Shown here one piece after another: positions 18,302 through 26,493 of a DNA stretch of 64,000 bases. Numbering within the stretch: position 1 is the stretch's first letter; each line of letters opens with the position of its first letter. The notes under the pieces are model-generated. The model saw only the letters and a list, made by a program, of their open reading frames with translations, did no database searches and was not told the origin of the DNA. The stretch spans positions 806,001-870,000 of the forward strand of contig NZ_CP046253.1 of the NCBI RefSeq assembly GCF_009720145.1, in the 5' to 3' direction. This DNA is from Sphingobium sp. CAP-1. GTDB lineage: Bacteria; Pseudomonadota; Alphaproteobacteria; Sphingomonadales; Sphingomonadaceae. The position numbers were made by a program, and so were the translations under genes.

Positions 18302-19492
18302 TTATTCGGCGAAAGGCCGGTCGATCGCCACCTGCGGCTGGGTGAACCACTGCGCGCCCGTCCCAGTGACGTGGAAATGATCCTCCAGCCTGATGCCGAA
18401 GCGCTGCGGCACGACGATCATCGGCTCATTGGAAAAGCACATGCCCGGCGCAAGCGGCGTCCTGTCGCCACGCACCAGATAGGCGGGTTCGTGGATCGAC
18501 AGGCCGATGCCATGGCCGGTGCGATGTGGCAGGCCGGGCAGGCGATAATCCGGTCCCAGCCCCGCTTTCTCCAGCACCGCTCGCGCCGCCGCGTCCACGC
18601 TCTCGCACGGCGCGCCGGGCATGACCGCGTCGAACGCCGCCTGCTGCGCTTCTTTTTCCAGCGCCCAGATGTCGCGCGCCTGTTGGTCCACCGATCCGAA
18701 GGCATAGGTGCGGGTGATGTCGGAATGATAGCCCTCGATCGTGCAGCCGGTATCGATCAGCACCAACTGCCCCTCCTCCAGCGCGCGGTCGCCCGGCAGA
18801 CCATGGGGATAGGCGGTCGCCTCGCCAAACTGGACGATGCAGAAGCTGGAGCCTTTCGCGCCCAGCCGGCGGTGCGCCTCATCGATGAAGCGCGTCACCT
18901 CGCTGGCGCGGATGCCGGGGCGCAGGATGCGCGCGGCGGCGGCGTGGACGCTCAGCGTCATCGCCTTGGCCTGCTGCATCAGCGCCAGTTCGGCGGGGGA
19001 TTTGACCATCCGGCACCCGCTGATGATCGGGGTCGCGTCAACCAGTCCGGCGGATGCCGCACAGCGCAGCCGCTCGGCGAAGTGGAAGGGCAGTTCGGGA
19101 TCGACCGCCACCGTCCGCACACCTGCTTGCCGCAACGCATCCACGACAAGCGCCACCGGATCTTCATCCTCCTGCCACGACCGGATATCCGCCGCGATCG
19201 CCAGATCCGCCTCCAGCGTGCCGATCTCGAAATGCGGGCAGATGATGATCGGCGTGCGGCCGGGTAGCATCAACATCGCCACCAGCCGCTCGCTCTGTCC
19301 CCATGGCACCGCCGAAAAATAGCGCAGCGACGCCCCGGCATTGACCAGCAACGCCTGCGCGCCGATGCCGTCGGTCAGCGCCTGCGCCCGCGCGATCCGC
19401 GCCAGCCGCTCCGCCGCCGCGATCGGCGCGGCGCACGTCGCCCAAGGGTGCAGCCGGTCCAGTTCGATTTCGGCGCTCGATCCACCAATCAT
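18302..19492 (-). CDS. M24 family peptidase (Xaa-Pro aminopeptidase/dipeptidase-like)
   Basis: 396-residue cytosolic pita-bread-fold metallopeptidase. The five metal ligands are visible: two Asp in LIDTGCTIEGYHSDITRTY, His in HRTGHGIGLS, Glu in FSNEPM and Glu in RLEDHFHV. The N-terminal creatinase-like domain spans residues 1-170. Members hydrolyse Xaa-Pro bonds or related amidino substrates such as creatine. The chosen start ATG 19492 has AAGGA eight bases upstream; an ORF extension to 19519 would overlap the upstream gene. It follows the DadA-like gene by ten bases in one operon. Together with the POT transporter and S9 peptidase it fits cytosolic breakdown of Pro/Hyp peptides. Confidence 0.9.
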   Translation of the reverse strand: MIGGSSAEIELDRLHPWATCAAPIAAAERLARIARAQALTDGIGAQALLVNAGASLRYFSAVPWGQSERLVAMLMLPGRTPIIICPHFEIGTLEADLAIAADIRSWQEDEDPVALVVDALRQAGVRTVAVDPELPFHFAERLRCAASAGLVDATPIISGCRMVKSPAELALMQQAKAMTLSVHAAAARILRPGIRASEVTRFIDEAHRRLGAKGSSFCIVQFGEATAYPHGLPGDRALEEGQLVLIDTGCTIEGYHSDITRTYAFGSVDQQARDIWALEKEAQQAAFDAVMPGAPCESVDAAARAVLEKAGLGPDYRLPGLPHRTGHGIGLSIHEPAYLVRGDRTPLAPGMCFSNEPMIVVPQRFGIRLEDHFHVTGTGAQWFTQPQVAIDRPFAE

Positions 19493-19502
19493 ATATCTGT
19501 CC

Positions 19503-20723
19503 TTATCCGAAACGGGCAATGTCGAAAGGCGCCAGCGGCACGGCCGGTTCCGCGCCCGTCACCAGCGCCGTCACCAGCTTCGCCGTGATCGGCGCCAGCG
19601 TAAGCCCCAGATGCTGATGACCGAAGGCGTAAAAGAGATTGTCGGCCCTGTCCGATCGGCCGATCGCCGGCAGATAGTCGGGCAGGGTCGGCCGACAGCC
19701 CATCCAGCGGGTGAAGGGCGCCCGGATCGGCAGGCCCAGTTCGGCTACGTGCCGCTCCAGCCGTTCCCATTTGCGAGGGTCCGCCGGCGCATCGGCCCGG
19801 CCCAGTTCGACGAAGCTCGCCGCCTGCACGCTGTCGACATAGCGGGTGACGATCATCGATCGGTCCTCATAGACGACCGGGGGCAGGTTGGCCGGCCAGT
19901 CGGCGGCATCGGCGCGGATATGATAGCCGCGCTCGGCGATCATCGGCGCTTTGTGCCCCAACGCCTCCATCAGCGCGCGCGACCGCACCCCGGCGCAGAG
20001 AATGACCCGGTCGGCATCGACGCCCGGCACCTCGATCCGCCGGCCGTTGCGGCGGACAGTGGCGCGGCGACCGACAATCTCTCCCCCCCCCGCGACGAAG
20101 GCAGCCCGCAGGGCGTGGCGCAACGCGCCAAGATCGGCGATCTGGCCGCTACCCGAAAAGCGGATCGCGCCCGCCACCGGCTGCGCACTCAGGCGCGACA
20201 GGCCGGCGCGTTCGGCCTCTGTCGCATCCCGGACCTGCGCCGTGCCGATGTCCGCCGCCATCCAGGTGGCGCGCCCGGCCGTGGCCGCATCCGCGCGCTC
20301 CCACACTATATAATGCCCATCCTGCCGCAGCAGGTCCGGCTCGCCAATCCGGTCGACCATCGCCGCCCAGGCCGGCATCGCCTGATACAGCAATCCGCGC
20401 AGCGCGTCGCTGCCCTGCCGAAAGCGCGCCGGCCGCGCCGCCGCGATCAGGCGCAGGCCGAAGGGCAGCCAGTGCGCCATTGCCGACAGGGGAAAATCGA
20501 GCGCGCCGCCGCGCGAAAACAGCCGACGCGGCACGCTGCGCAACAGCGACAGCGACGCCAGCGGCGCGACCTGTTCGACCGCGATATGGCCGGCATTGCC
20601 CCAGGATGCGGCCTGCCCGGCATCATCCTCATCGACCAGCACAACCGCCTGCCCGGCATCAAGCAATTCGATGCCGGTCGAAAGGCCAACCACGCCGCCG
20701 CCGATGATCGCTATGCGGCCCAC
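19503..20723 (-). CDS. FAD-dependent amino-acid dehydrogenase, DadA / D-hydroxyproline dehydrogenase-like
   Basis: 406 residues from GTG 20723, preceded by GGAG six bases upstream. A longer frame to 20870 would run through the operator and is rejected. The N-terminus IAIIGGGVVGLSTGIELL is the FAD-binding Rossmann motif, and the C-terminal block GCRPTLPDYLPAIGRS plus FGHQHLGLTLAP is typical of DadA-type dehydrogenases. These oxidise D-amino acids, and one branch oxidises cis-4-hydroxy-D-proline in bacterial hydroxyproline catabolism. It heads an operon with the M24 peptidase and carries the shared TATCGTATAC operator. A hydroxyproline or proline role fits the neighbourhood, although the epimerase and deaminase needed for the full pathway are not in this window. 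Confidence 0.87.
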   Translation of the reverse strand: MGRIAIIGGGVVGLSTGIELLDAGQAVVLVDEDDAGQAASWGNAGHIAVEQVAPLASLSLLRSVPRRLFSRGGALDFPLSAMAHWLPFGLRLIAAARPARFRQGSDALRGLLYQAMPAWAAMVDRIGEPDLLRQDGHYIVWERADAATAGRATWMAADIGTAQVRDATEAERAGLSRLSAQPVAGAIRFSGSGQIADLGALRHALRAAFVAGGGEIVGRRATVRRNGRRIEVPGVDADRVILCAGVRSRALMEALGHKAPMIAERGYHIRADAADWPANLPPVVYEDRSMIVTRYVDSVQAASFVELGRADAPADPRKWERLERHVAELGLPIRAPFTRWMGCRPTLPDYLPAIGRSDRADNLFYAFGHQHLGLTLAPITAKLVTALVTGAEPAVPLAPFDIARFG

Positions 20724-20750
20724 AAAAACTCCATTGCATCGTCCGATCAA

Positions 20751-20769
20751 TATCGTATACGTTATATCA
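20751..20769. promoter_or_regulatory. Candidate GntR operator upstream of the DadA-like/M24 operon
   Basis: TATCGTATAC followed by GTTATATCA starts 28 bases upstream of the dehydrogenase start. The first ten bases are identical to the sites at 1851 and 8762; the second half is a degenerate copy of TATACGATA. This links the amino-acid dehydrogenase operon to the glycosidase regulon. Confidence 0.6.
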
Positions 20770-20923
20770 ACTGAGCAGATAGCGCAGAAGGTTTCGCCCG
20801 ACAATGCATGATTTTCATCCCCCCTTCCAAGCGCGCCGCATAGCCGCGCCGCAGGGTGGAGCGATGACAATGGCGGATAGTCGGGGCAGCACCGCGATTT
20901 TGCAGTGCAATAGGCAATTATCT

Positions 20924-20935
20924 ACCATATACGGT
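20924..20935. promoter_or_regulatory. Possible operator of the second GntR regulator
   Basis: ACCATATACGGT is an imperfect 12-base palindrome about 54 bases upstream of the GntR gene at 20989. It differs from the TATCGTATAC sites and may be an autoregulatory site. Support is only its symmetry and position. Confidence 0.3.
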
Positions 20936-20988
20936 TCAGTTGCGGCGTTTTTGTCCTGCGCCGCAGCGCCCTATATGGAGACAGCCAG

Positions 20989-21645
20989 GTGACCATCGTC
21001 GTCCGCACCCTTGCCGAACGCATCTTCGAAGTGATCCGTGAACGGATCGTCGAAGGCAAATTGCCCGACCGGGAACCGGTGCGGCAGGATGCGCTGGCAG
21101 CCGAACTGGGCGTCAGCAAGATCCCGCTGCGCGAGGCGCTGGCCCGGCTGGAACATGAAGGACTGCTGACCAGTCAGGCCAATCGCGGCTGGTTCGTGCG
21201 GCCGATGTCGGCGGATCAGGCCGAGGAAATCTATCTGCTGCGCCTCGCGACCGAGCCGGCCGCCGCCGCCTTCTCCTGCACCCGCACGACCGAAGAGGAC
21301 AGGCAGGCCGCCGTCGACGCCTTCAAGCTGCTGGACGCCGCCGCCAATGCCGATCTCAATGCCGTGGCCGTGCGCAACCGCGAATTTCATGTCGCGCTGG
21401 TGCGCCCCGGTGGCCGGCTGCTGACCACGCAACTGGTCGAGCGGCTGGAGGTGCTGGCCGAACGCTATGTGCTGGCGCATCTGGCCCCGGCCGGGCGCGG
21501 CGACCGCGCGCATCTGGAGCATCAGGCGCTGCTCGACGCCTGGCTCGCCGGCCGGGCGGAGGATGTCCAGTCGCTCCTGACCCAGCATATCGCCAGCACG
21601 CTTGACGACCTGCGCGCGCATTTCGCCGCCAGCCATACCCAATGA
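20989..21645 (+). CDS. Second FadR-type (FCD) GntR transcriptional regulator
   Basis: 218 residues from GTG 20989, with GGAG eight bases upstream. The winged helix covers residues 5-75 (LGVSKIPLREALARLEHEGLL recognition region, here quoted in part as SKIPLREALARLEHEG), followed by the all-helical FCD effector domain with EFHVALVRPGGR and a HLEHQALLDAW segment containing likely metal-binding histidines. It lies 18 bases upstream of an amino-acid permease and probably regulates that gene and perhaps the GH27 gene beyond it. It is distinct from the regulator at 8857. The effector is unknown; amino or imino acids are plausible from the adjacent transporter. Confidence 0.91.
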   Translation: MTIVVRTLAERIFEVIRERIVEGKLPDREPVRQDALAAELGVSKIPLREALARLEHEGLLTSQANRGWFVRPMSADQAEEIYLLRLATEPAAAAFSCTRTTEEDRQAAVDAFKLLDAAANADLNAVAVRNREFHVALVRPGGRLLTTQLVERLEVLAERYVLAHLAPAGRGDRAHLEHQALLDAWLAGRAEDVQSLLTQHIASTLDDLRAHFAASHTQ

Positions 21646-21663
21646 TCCGCTAAAAGGGGACTT

Positions 21664-23079
21664 ATGCTCGGACCACGCAAATCCATCGAGACGCTCGCCC
21701 AGCGCGAGTCCGGGCATAGTCTGGCCAAGACGTTAAGCTGGCCGCACCTGATCGCACTGGGCGTCGGCGCGATCGTCGGCACCGGCATCTATACGCTGAC
21801 CGGCGTGGGCGCGGAACGCGCCGGGCCGGCCGTCATCCTGGCCTTTGCCATCGCCGGCGCGGTCTGCGCCTGCGCCGCGCTCGCCTATGCCGAAATGGCG
21901 ACCCTGATCCCGGCGGCGGGCAGCGCCTATACGTTCAGCTATGCCGCGATGGGCGAAACCATCGCCTGGATCGTCGGCTGGAGCCTGATCCTCGAATATT
22001 CGCTCGCCTGTTCGACCGTGGCGGTCGGCTGGTCGGGTTATCTGGTCGGCTGGATCGAATCGGCGGGCATCCATCTGCCCGCGTTGCTGCTGGTCGGGCC
22101 GCATGGCGGCGGCCTCATCAACCTGCCGGCCGTGCTGGTCGCGCTGGCGGTGATGGGAATGCTGATCGCCGGCACGCGCGAAAGCGCGACGCTCAACATC
22201 ATCCTCGTCATCATCAAGCTGGTCGCCCTGTCGATCTTCGTCGCCATGGCATTGCCCGCCTTCCATTCGGCCAATCTTGAACCCTTCATGCCCTATGGCT
22301 TCGCCAGCACCGAAATCGGCGGCGAGAAGCGCGGGGTAATGGCGGCGGCGGCGATCGTCTTTTTCGCCTTTTACGGTTTCGATGCGGTCGCCACATCGGC
22401 GGAGGAAGCCAAGAATCCCGGTCGCGACCTCACCATCGGCATCATCGGGTCGATGCTGGTCTGCACCCTCATCTACATGGCGGTCGCCATTTCCGCGATC
22501 GGCGCCCTGCCCTTCCAGATGCTCGCCAATTCGCCCGAACCACTCGCGCTCGTCCTGCGCCAGCTTGGTCAGCCGGTCGCCGCGCACCTGATCGCACTCG
22601 CCGCCGTCATCGCCCTGCCTTCGGTCATCCTGGTGATGATGTATGGCCAGAGCCGTGTATTCTTCGTCATGGCGCGCGATGGACTGCTGCCGCGCAGCCT
22701 GGCCAAGATCAGTCCGCGCACCGGCGCGCCGACCCGCATCACCCTGATCACCGGCGTCTCGATCGCACTGGTCGCCGGCATCTTCCGCCTCGATGAAATC
22801 GCCGAACTGGCCAATGCCGGCACGCTGATCGCCTTCATGGCGGTGGGCGCCTGCCTGATGATCCTGCGCCGTCGCTCGCCCGACCTGCCGCGCCTGTTCC
22901 GCTGTCCGCAGCCCTATGTCGTCGGCACATTGACGATCCTGGGCTGCGCCTATCTGCTGTTCAGCCTGCCCGACACGACGCTGGTGCGGTTCGGCGCGTG
23001 GAACGTGATCGGCCTGATCTTCTATTGCCTCTACAGTCGCAGCCGCAGCGACGCCCGACGGGATGCCGCCACCGCCTGA
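21664..23079 (+). CDS. APC-superfamily amino-acid permease (CAT-like)
   Basis: 471-residue inner-membrane transporter with about 12 hydrophobic helices. The first helix has GVGAIVGTGIYTLTG, the unwound substrate-binding GxG motif of APC transporters, and the region EMATLIPAAGSAYTFSYAAMGE is typical of cationic amino-acid transporter-like members. It starts at ATG 21664 after AAAAGGGGAC. It is downstream of the FCD GntR gene, probably in one operon, and the GH27 gene starts 56 bases later. It would import a free amino acid, possibly the proline or hydroxyproline released by the local peptidases, though specificity cannot be read from sequence. Confidence 0.9.
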   Translation: MLGPRKSIETLAQRESGHSLAKTLSWPHLIALGVGAIVGTGIYTLTGVGAERAGPAVILAFAIAGAVCACAALAYAEMATLIPAAGSAYTFSYAAMGETIAWIVGWSLILEYSLACSTVAVGWSGYLVGWIESAGIHLPALLLVGPHGGGLINLPAVLVALAVMGMLIAGTRESATLNIILVIIKLVALSIFVAMALPAFHSANLEPFMPYGFASTEIGGEKRGVMAAAAIVFFAFYGFDAVATSAEEAKNPGRDLTIGIIGSMLVCTLIYMAVAISAIGALPFQMLANSPEPLALVLRQLGQPVAAHLIALAAVIALPSVILVMMYGQSRVFFVMARDGLLPRSLAKISPRTGAPTRITLITGVSIALVAGIFRLDEIAELANAGTLIAFMAVGACLMILRRRSPDLPRLFRCPQPYVVGTLTILGCAYLLFSLPDTTLVRFGAWNVIGLIFYCLYSRSRSDARRDAATA

Positions 23080-23135
23080 CGGTCAGCGCATCCTTCCCCA
23101 GTCCAGTCAATCCCATGATCCGCAAGGAGATCGCG

Positions 23136-24644
23136 ATGTCGCGCGCCCTGTTCGCCGCCCTGATGGCCACGATCGGCATGACTATGCCAGCCGCCGCCAA
23201 AACCCCGTTCGACGGCGTCTGGCTGTTCGACAAGGCGCCGCCCACGCCCGGCGTCACCATGATGGAGGTCAGGAGCAAGGGCGCGAAGATCGAAGGGCGC
23301 GTCACCACCCTGTGGTATGGTCCGGTCGAGATGCTCAATCCGCGCATCGAGGGCGGCAAGCTGCTGTTCGAAGCGCGCAACATCAATGATCGCGATCACC
23401 CCACCCGCAACTGGAGCGTCAGCCTGACCGACGGCAAGCCGCATCTGGAAGGCCAGATCTGGGAAAGCCCGATCGCGATCGACGGCTATCGCGGCACCGC
23501 GAGGGACGCGAAGGCGCGCGCCTTCAAATTCGCTGCGCTGCCCCCTCTCGGCCGGCCCATTCCCGGCAAGCTGGCCGCCACCCCGCCCATGGGCTGGAGT
23601 AGCTGGAACAAGTTCGCCGAACATATTGACGACAGGACCGTGCGCGCCATGGCCGATGCGATGGTGTCCACCGGCCTGCGCGACGCAGGCTATCGCTATA
23701 TCAACATCGATGACGGCTGGCAGGGCAAGCGCGACGCCAATGGCGTGTTGCAACCCAATGCGAAGTTCCCGGACATGAAGGCGCTGGCGGACTATGTTCA
23801 CAGCAAGGGGCTGAAGATCGGCATCTATTCGTCACAGGGACCGCGCACCTGCGCCGGCTATGAGGGCAGCTATGGCCATGTCGCGCAGGATGCGAAGAGT
23901 TTCGCCGACTGGGGCTTCGATTATCTGAAATATGATCTCTGTTCGGGCGAATGGTTCTATGCCGACGCCGACACGGTCCAGCGCAGCTACCATGAAATGG
24001 GCGCGGCCTTGCAGGCGACCGGGCGGGAAATGATTTTCTCGCTGTGCGAATATGGCCGGTTCGATGTCGGCCGCTGGGGCCGCGACGTGGGCGGCCAGTT
24101 GTGGCGCACGACCGGCGACATCACCGACGATTATCCGACCATGGCAAAGATCGGTTTCGACAGGAATGGCGATCCAGCGCTGGCGGGGCCGCATGGCTGG
24201 AACGATCCCGACATGCTGGAAGTCGGCAATGGGGGCATGAGCGCGGACGAATATCGCACCCATATGACGCTGTGGGCCATGTCCGCCGCACCGCTGATGA
24301 TGGGCCATGACCTGCGCGAAACCAGCCCGGAAACGCTGGCGATGCTGACCAACCGCCGTGTCATCGCGATCGACCAGGACGCGCGCGGGGTGCAGGGCAA
24401 GGCGGTGCGCAAGCAGGGCGCGCTGGAGGTCTGGGCCAAGCCGTTGGCCGATGGCCGGGTGGCGCTGGCGCTGTTCAATCGCGGCGGGGCAAGCGCCGCG
24501 CTGACGCTGACGGCGGCGGATGCGGGACTTTCCTCCATTGCGCAGGTCGAGGATCAATGGTCCGGCGCGACGATGGCGGCCCTGCCCGCCAGCTATGCCG
24601 TGCCGGCGCGCGGCGCGGTGATGATCGTGGTGAAAGGGCAGTAG
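23136..24644 (+). CDS. GH27 alpha-galactosidase-like, exported, with N-terminal beta domain
   Basis: 502 residues from ATG 23136, which has AAGGAG six bases upstream; earlier in-frame starts overlap the permease. A signal peptide (MSRALFAALMATIGMTMPAAA) is followed by an about 110-residue non-catalytic beta-rich segment, then the GH27 barrel starting at TPPMGWSSWNKF. The nucleophile is Asp267 in YLKYDLC and the acid/base is Asp359 in WNDPDMLEVGNGG. GH27 enzymes remove terminal alpha-galactose, and some act as beta-L-arabinopyranosidases. Extensins carry single alpha-galactosyl residues on serine, so this gene fits the proposed glycoprotein locus, but galactomannan or galactolipid substrates are also possible. 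Confidence 0.92.
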   Translation: MSRALFAALMATIGMTMPAAAKTPFDGVWLFDKAPPTPGVTMMEVRSKGAKIEGRVTTLWYGPVEMLNPRIEGGKLLFEARNINDRDHPTRNWSVSLTDGKPHLEGQIWESPIAIDGYRGTARDAKARAFKFAALPPLGRPIPGKLAATPPMGWSSWNKFAEHIDDRTVRAMADAMVSTGLRDAGYRYINIDDGWQGKRDANGVLQPNAKFPDMKALADYVHSKGLKIGIYSSQGPRTCAGYEGSYGHVAQDAKSFADWGFDYLKYDLCSGEWFYADADTVQRSYHEMGAALQATGREMIFSLCEYGRFDVGRWGRDVGGQLWRTTGDITDDYPTMAKIGFDRNGDPALAGPHGWNDPDMLEVGNGGMSADEYRTHMTLWAMSAAPLMMGHDLRETSPETLAMLTNRRVIAIDQDARGVQGKAVRKQGALEVWAKPLADGRVALALFNRGGASAALTLTAADAGLSSIAQVEDQWSGATMAALPASYAVPARGAVMIVVKGQ

Positions 24645-24682
24645 GATAAGCGGGAACAGGATCGAACCCTGCGGTGGCGGCG

Positions 24683-24759
24683 CTAGTGGTCCGATTCCGA
24701 CATTTGCTACCCTGCAATCCATGCGCCGGAGCAAATGTCGGAATCATCAGGACCACTAG
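24683..24759. repeat. CTAG-bounded hairpin repeat, copy 1
   Basis: A 77-base inverted repeat begins CTAGTGGTCC and ends GGACCACTAG. The 26-base left arm pairs with the right arm except for four extra bases (ATCA) on the right, around a loop of about 21 bases. No protein is encoded. It resembles a REP/MITE-like palindromic unit and may also terminate GH27 transcription. Confidence 0.7.
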
Positions 24760-24772
24760 CAACTATTTGATT

Positions 24773-24850
24773 CTAGTGGAGCTTATGAATGTGACATTTG
24801 AGCGCGAGTCTAGCCCGCAGGGGATTCACATGTCACATTCGCTCCACTAG
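24773..24850. repeat. CTAG-bounded hairpin repeat, copy 2 (related)
   Basis: A 78-base inverted repeat begins CTAGTGGAGC and ends GCTCCACTAG, 13 bases after copy 1. The arms share GAATGTGACAT and its complement, with a four-base bulge (TTAT) in the left arm. It has the same ends, length and one-arm bulge layout as copy 1, but different internal arm sequence. Confidence 0.68.
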
Positions 24851-24918
24851 ACTGCGTTTCACCGGCGCGCAGTCGCTGTCGATCAACACCCGCGCTTTCA
24901 TGACAGTTGCGATTGGAA

Positions 24919-24936
24919 TTGTCATGAAAATGAAAT
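24919..24936 (+). promoter_or_regulatory. Possible PhoB box upstream of the OprO/P porin
   Basis: TTGTCATGAAAATGAAAT resembles a Pho box: the first heptamer matches CTGTCAT at six of seven bases, and the second half, 11 bases on, matches four of seven. It overlaps an inverted repeat CATGACAGTT...AATTGTCATG (24899-24926) and lies about 70 bases before a porin of the polyphosphate/phosphate-selective family, which makes phosphate control plausible. Confidence 0.35.
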
Positions 24937-24942
24937 ATATTT
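24933..24942. promoter_or_regulatory. AAATATATTT palindrome before the porin
   Basis: This ten-base palindrome is identical to ones at 52689 and 53577. Here it is embedded in ATGAAATATATTTTTCAT. It may be a regulator site or simply an AT-rich promoter element. The remainder of 24645-25003 holds the two hairpin repeats and no gene that I can support. Confidence 0.3.
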
Positions 24943-25003
24943 TTCATCAAGGAGTCATCGAAACGACATAGCCGCGCTCCCGATCAAACAGGGGATCGGG
25001 CAA

Positions 25004-26425
25004 GTGACATCATCAAAGTTCAGCGGCGCGTTATTGACGGCAGGCCTGCTGGCGCTGACGCCGCAGGGCGCTCAGGCGCAAAGCAACGCCGAACTGCAAC
25101 AGCAGATTGACGAACTGAAAGCCCAGATTCAGGCGCTGACCGGCGCGCTCGCCGCCAGCAAGAACGCCGCCGCCGCGCCGCCGCAAGCTGCACCTGCCGC
25201 CCCCGCACCCGTGGCCGTGGCCGTCGCACAGACGCCGCCGCCCGCGCCGGCATCCACCCCCACGCCCAAAGCCAAGGCCTGGTACGAAAAGCTGTCGCTG
25301 CGCGGCTATACCCAAATGCGCTACAACGCCTTCCTGTCAGGCGACGACACCGCGCCGACCGGCCTGTCCCGCCTGCGATCAGTCCATGACAGTTCGATCT
25401 CGGATCGTGGCAGCTTCTCGCTGCGCCGGGCGCGGCTGGTGCTTCAGGGAGATATTTCCGACCGGGTTTCGCTCTATCTCCAGTCCGATTTCGCGACCGC
25501 GGTGAACAATCAGGCGGGCAGTGAACGGCGCGAGGGCTTTGCCCAGTTGCGCGACGCTTATGCCGATGTCTTTCTCGACAAGCGGAAAAGCCTGCGGCTG
25601 CGCTTCGGCCAGTCCAAAGTGCCGTTCGGCTGGGAGAATATGCAAAGCTCGTCCAACCGGCTGACGCTGGACCGCAGCGACGCGATCAACAGCGCGGTGC
25701 CAAGCGAACGCGATCTGGGCATCGTCGGCTATTATACCCCGCCGTCGGTGCAAAATATCTGGGACCGGCTGGGGCATGACGGACAGAAGCTGTTCGGCAA
25801 TTATGGCGCCTTCGGCGTCGGCCTATTCAACGGGCAGGGCACCAACCGGACCGAACAGAATCGCGGGCTGATGAAGGTCGCCTTCGCCACCTGGCCGTTC
25901 GAACTGGATGGCCTGGGCGACGCCCTTGAAGGTCAGGTGTTCGAAATCGGCGGATCGGCGATGCTGAACGACGTGCAGCCGGAATTGCGCAGCGGATCGG
26001 TCAGCACGATCGCCTATGACGATAATCGCGTCGGCATCCACGCCATGCTCTATCCCCAGCCCTTCGGCATTCAGGCCGAATGGAATTGGGGCAAGGGGCC
26101 GGAGTTCGACCGCGCCAGCCAGTCGATCGAGACGAAGAACCTCAGCGGCGGCTATGTCCAGATGATGGTTCGCCTGCCCACGGACTCGGTCGGCACGCTG
26201 ATGCCCTATGGCCGCTGGCAACATTATCGCGGCGGGTGGAAGGCCGGGATCAACGCCCCGCGCCTCGAAACCGACGAATTCGAACTGGGCGTCGAATGGC
26301 AGCCGTGGAAGGCGCTGGAATTCACCCTCGCCTATGCCCGGATGAAGCGCGCCGAAGCCGACGAACGCCGCACCGGCCGCGCCGAGGGCAACCTGATCCG
26401 AACCCAGGTGCAGTGGAACTACTGA
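25004..26425 (+). CDS. Phosphate-selective porin O/P (OprP-like) outer-membrane protein
   Basis: 473 residues from GTG 25004 with a signal peptide (LLTAGLLALTPQGAQAQ). Residues 27-50 form a short coiled coil (NAELQQQIDELKAQIQALTG), then an Ala/Pro-rich linker to about residue 85, and then a 16-strand-type beta-barrel beginning LSLRGYTQMRYN and ending in the aromatic-terminated VQWNY. The coiled coil plus barrel matches the OprO/OprP Pfam family, which forms anion-specific trimeric channels. It is monocistronic, followed by a strong terminator, and is preceded by a possible PhoB box. Substrate may be phosphate, polyphosphate or another anion. Confidence 0.88.
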   Translation: MTSSKFSGALLTAGLLALTPQGAQAQSNAELQQQIDELKAQIQALTGALAASKNAAAAPPQAAPAAPAPVAVAVAQTPPPAPASTPTPKAKAWYEKLSLRGYTQMRYNAFLSGDDTAPTGLSRLRSVHDSSISDRGSFSLRRARLVLQGDISDRVSLYLQSDFATAVNNQAGSERREGFAQLRDAYADVFLDKRKSLRLRFGQSKVPFGWENMQSSSNRLTLDRSDAINSAVPSERDLGIVGYYTPPSVQNIWDRLGHDGQKLFGNYGAFGVGLFNGQGTNRTEQNRGLMKVAFATWPFELDGLGDALEGQVFEIGGSAMLNDVQPELRSGSVSTIAYDDNRVGIHAMLYPQPFGIQAEWNWGKGPEFDRASQSIETKNLSGGYVQMMVRLPTDSVGTLMPYGRWQHYRGGWKAGINAPRLETDEFELGVEWQPWKALEFTLAYARMKRAEADERRTGRAEGNLIRTQVQWNY

Positions 26426-26446
26426 TCGTCGGCGCACGCGCCGATA

Positions 26447-26490
26447 CGGAAAAGGCCCGCCCGCATCTTCATGCAGGCGGGCCTTTTCCG
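26447..26490. terminator. Strong bidirectional terminator between porin and TBDR
   Basis: CGGAAAAGGCCCGCC-C-GCAT, loop CTTC, ATGC-A-GGCGGGCCTTTTCCG forms a nearly perfect 20-base-pair stem with A/T ends on both sides, between two convergent genes. It would stop transcription from both directions. Confidence 0.85.
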
Positions 26491-26493
26491 ATT

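Noticed and set aside
19503..20870. Long N-terminal extension of the DadA-like gene
   Set aside because: No ribosome site, would cover the operator, and the protein family starts at the FAD-binding motif.
20804..20992. 62-residue plus-strand frame before GntR
   Set aside because: It covers the promoter region of the GntR gene and has no family match; it overlaps the GTG start in another frame.
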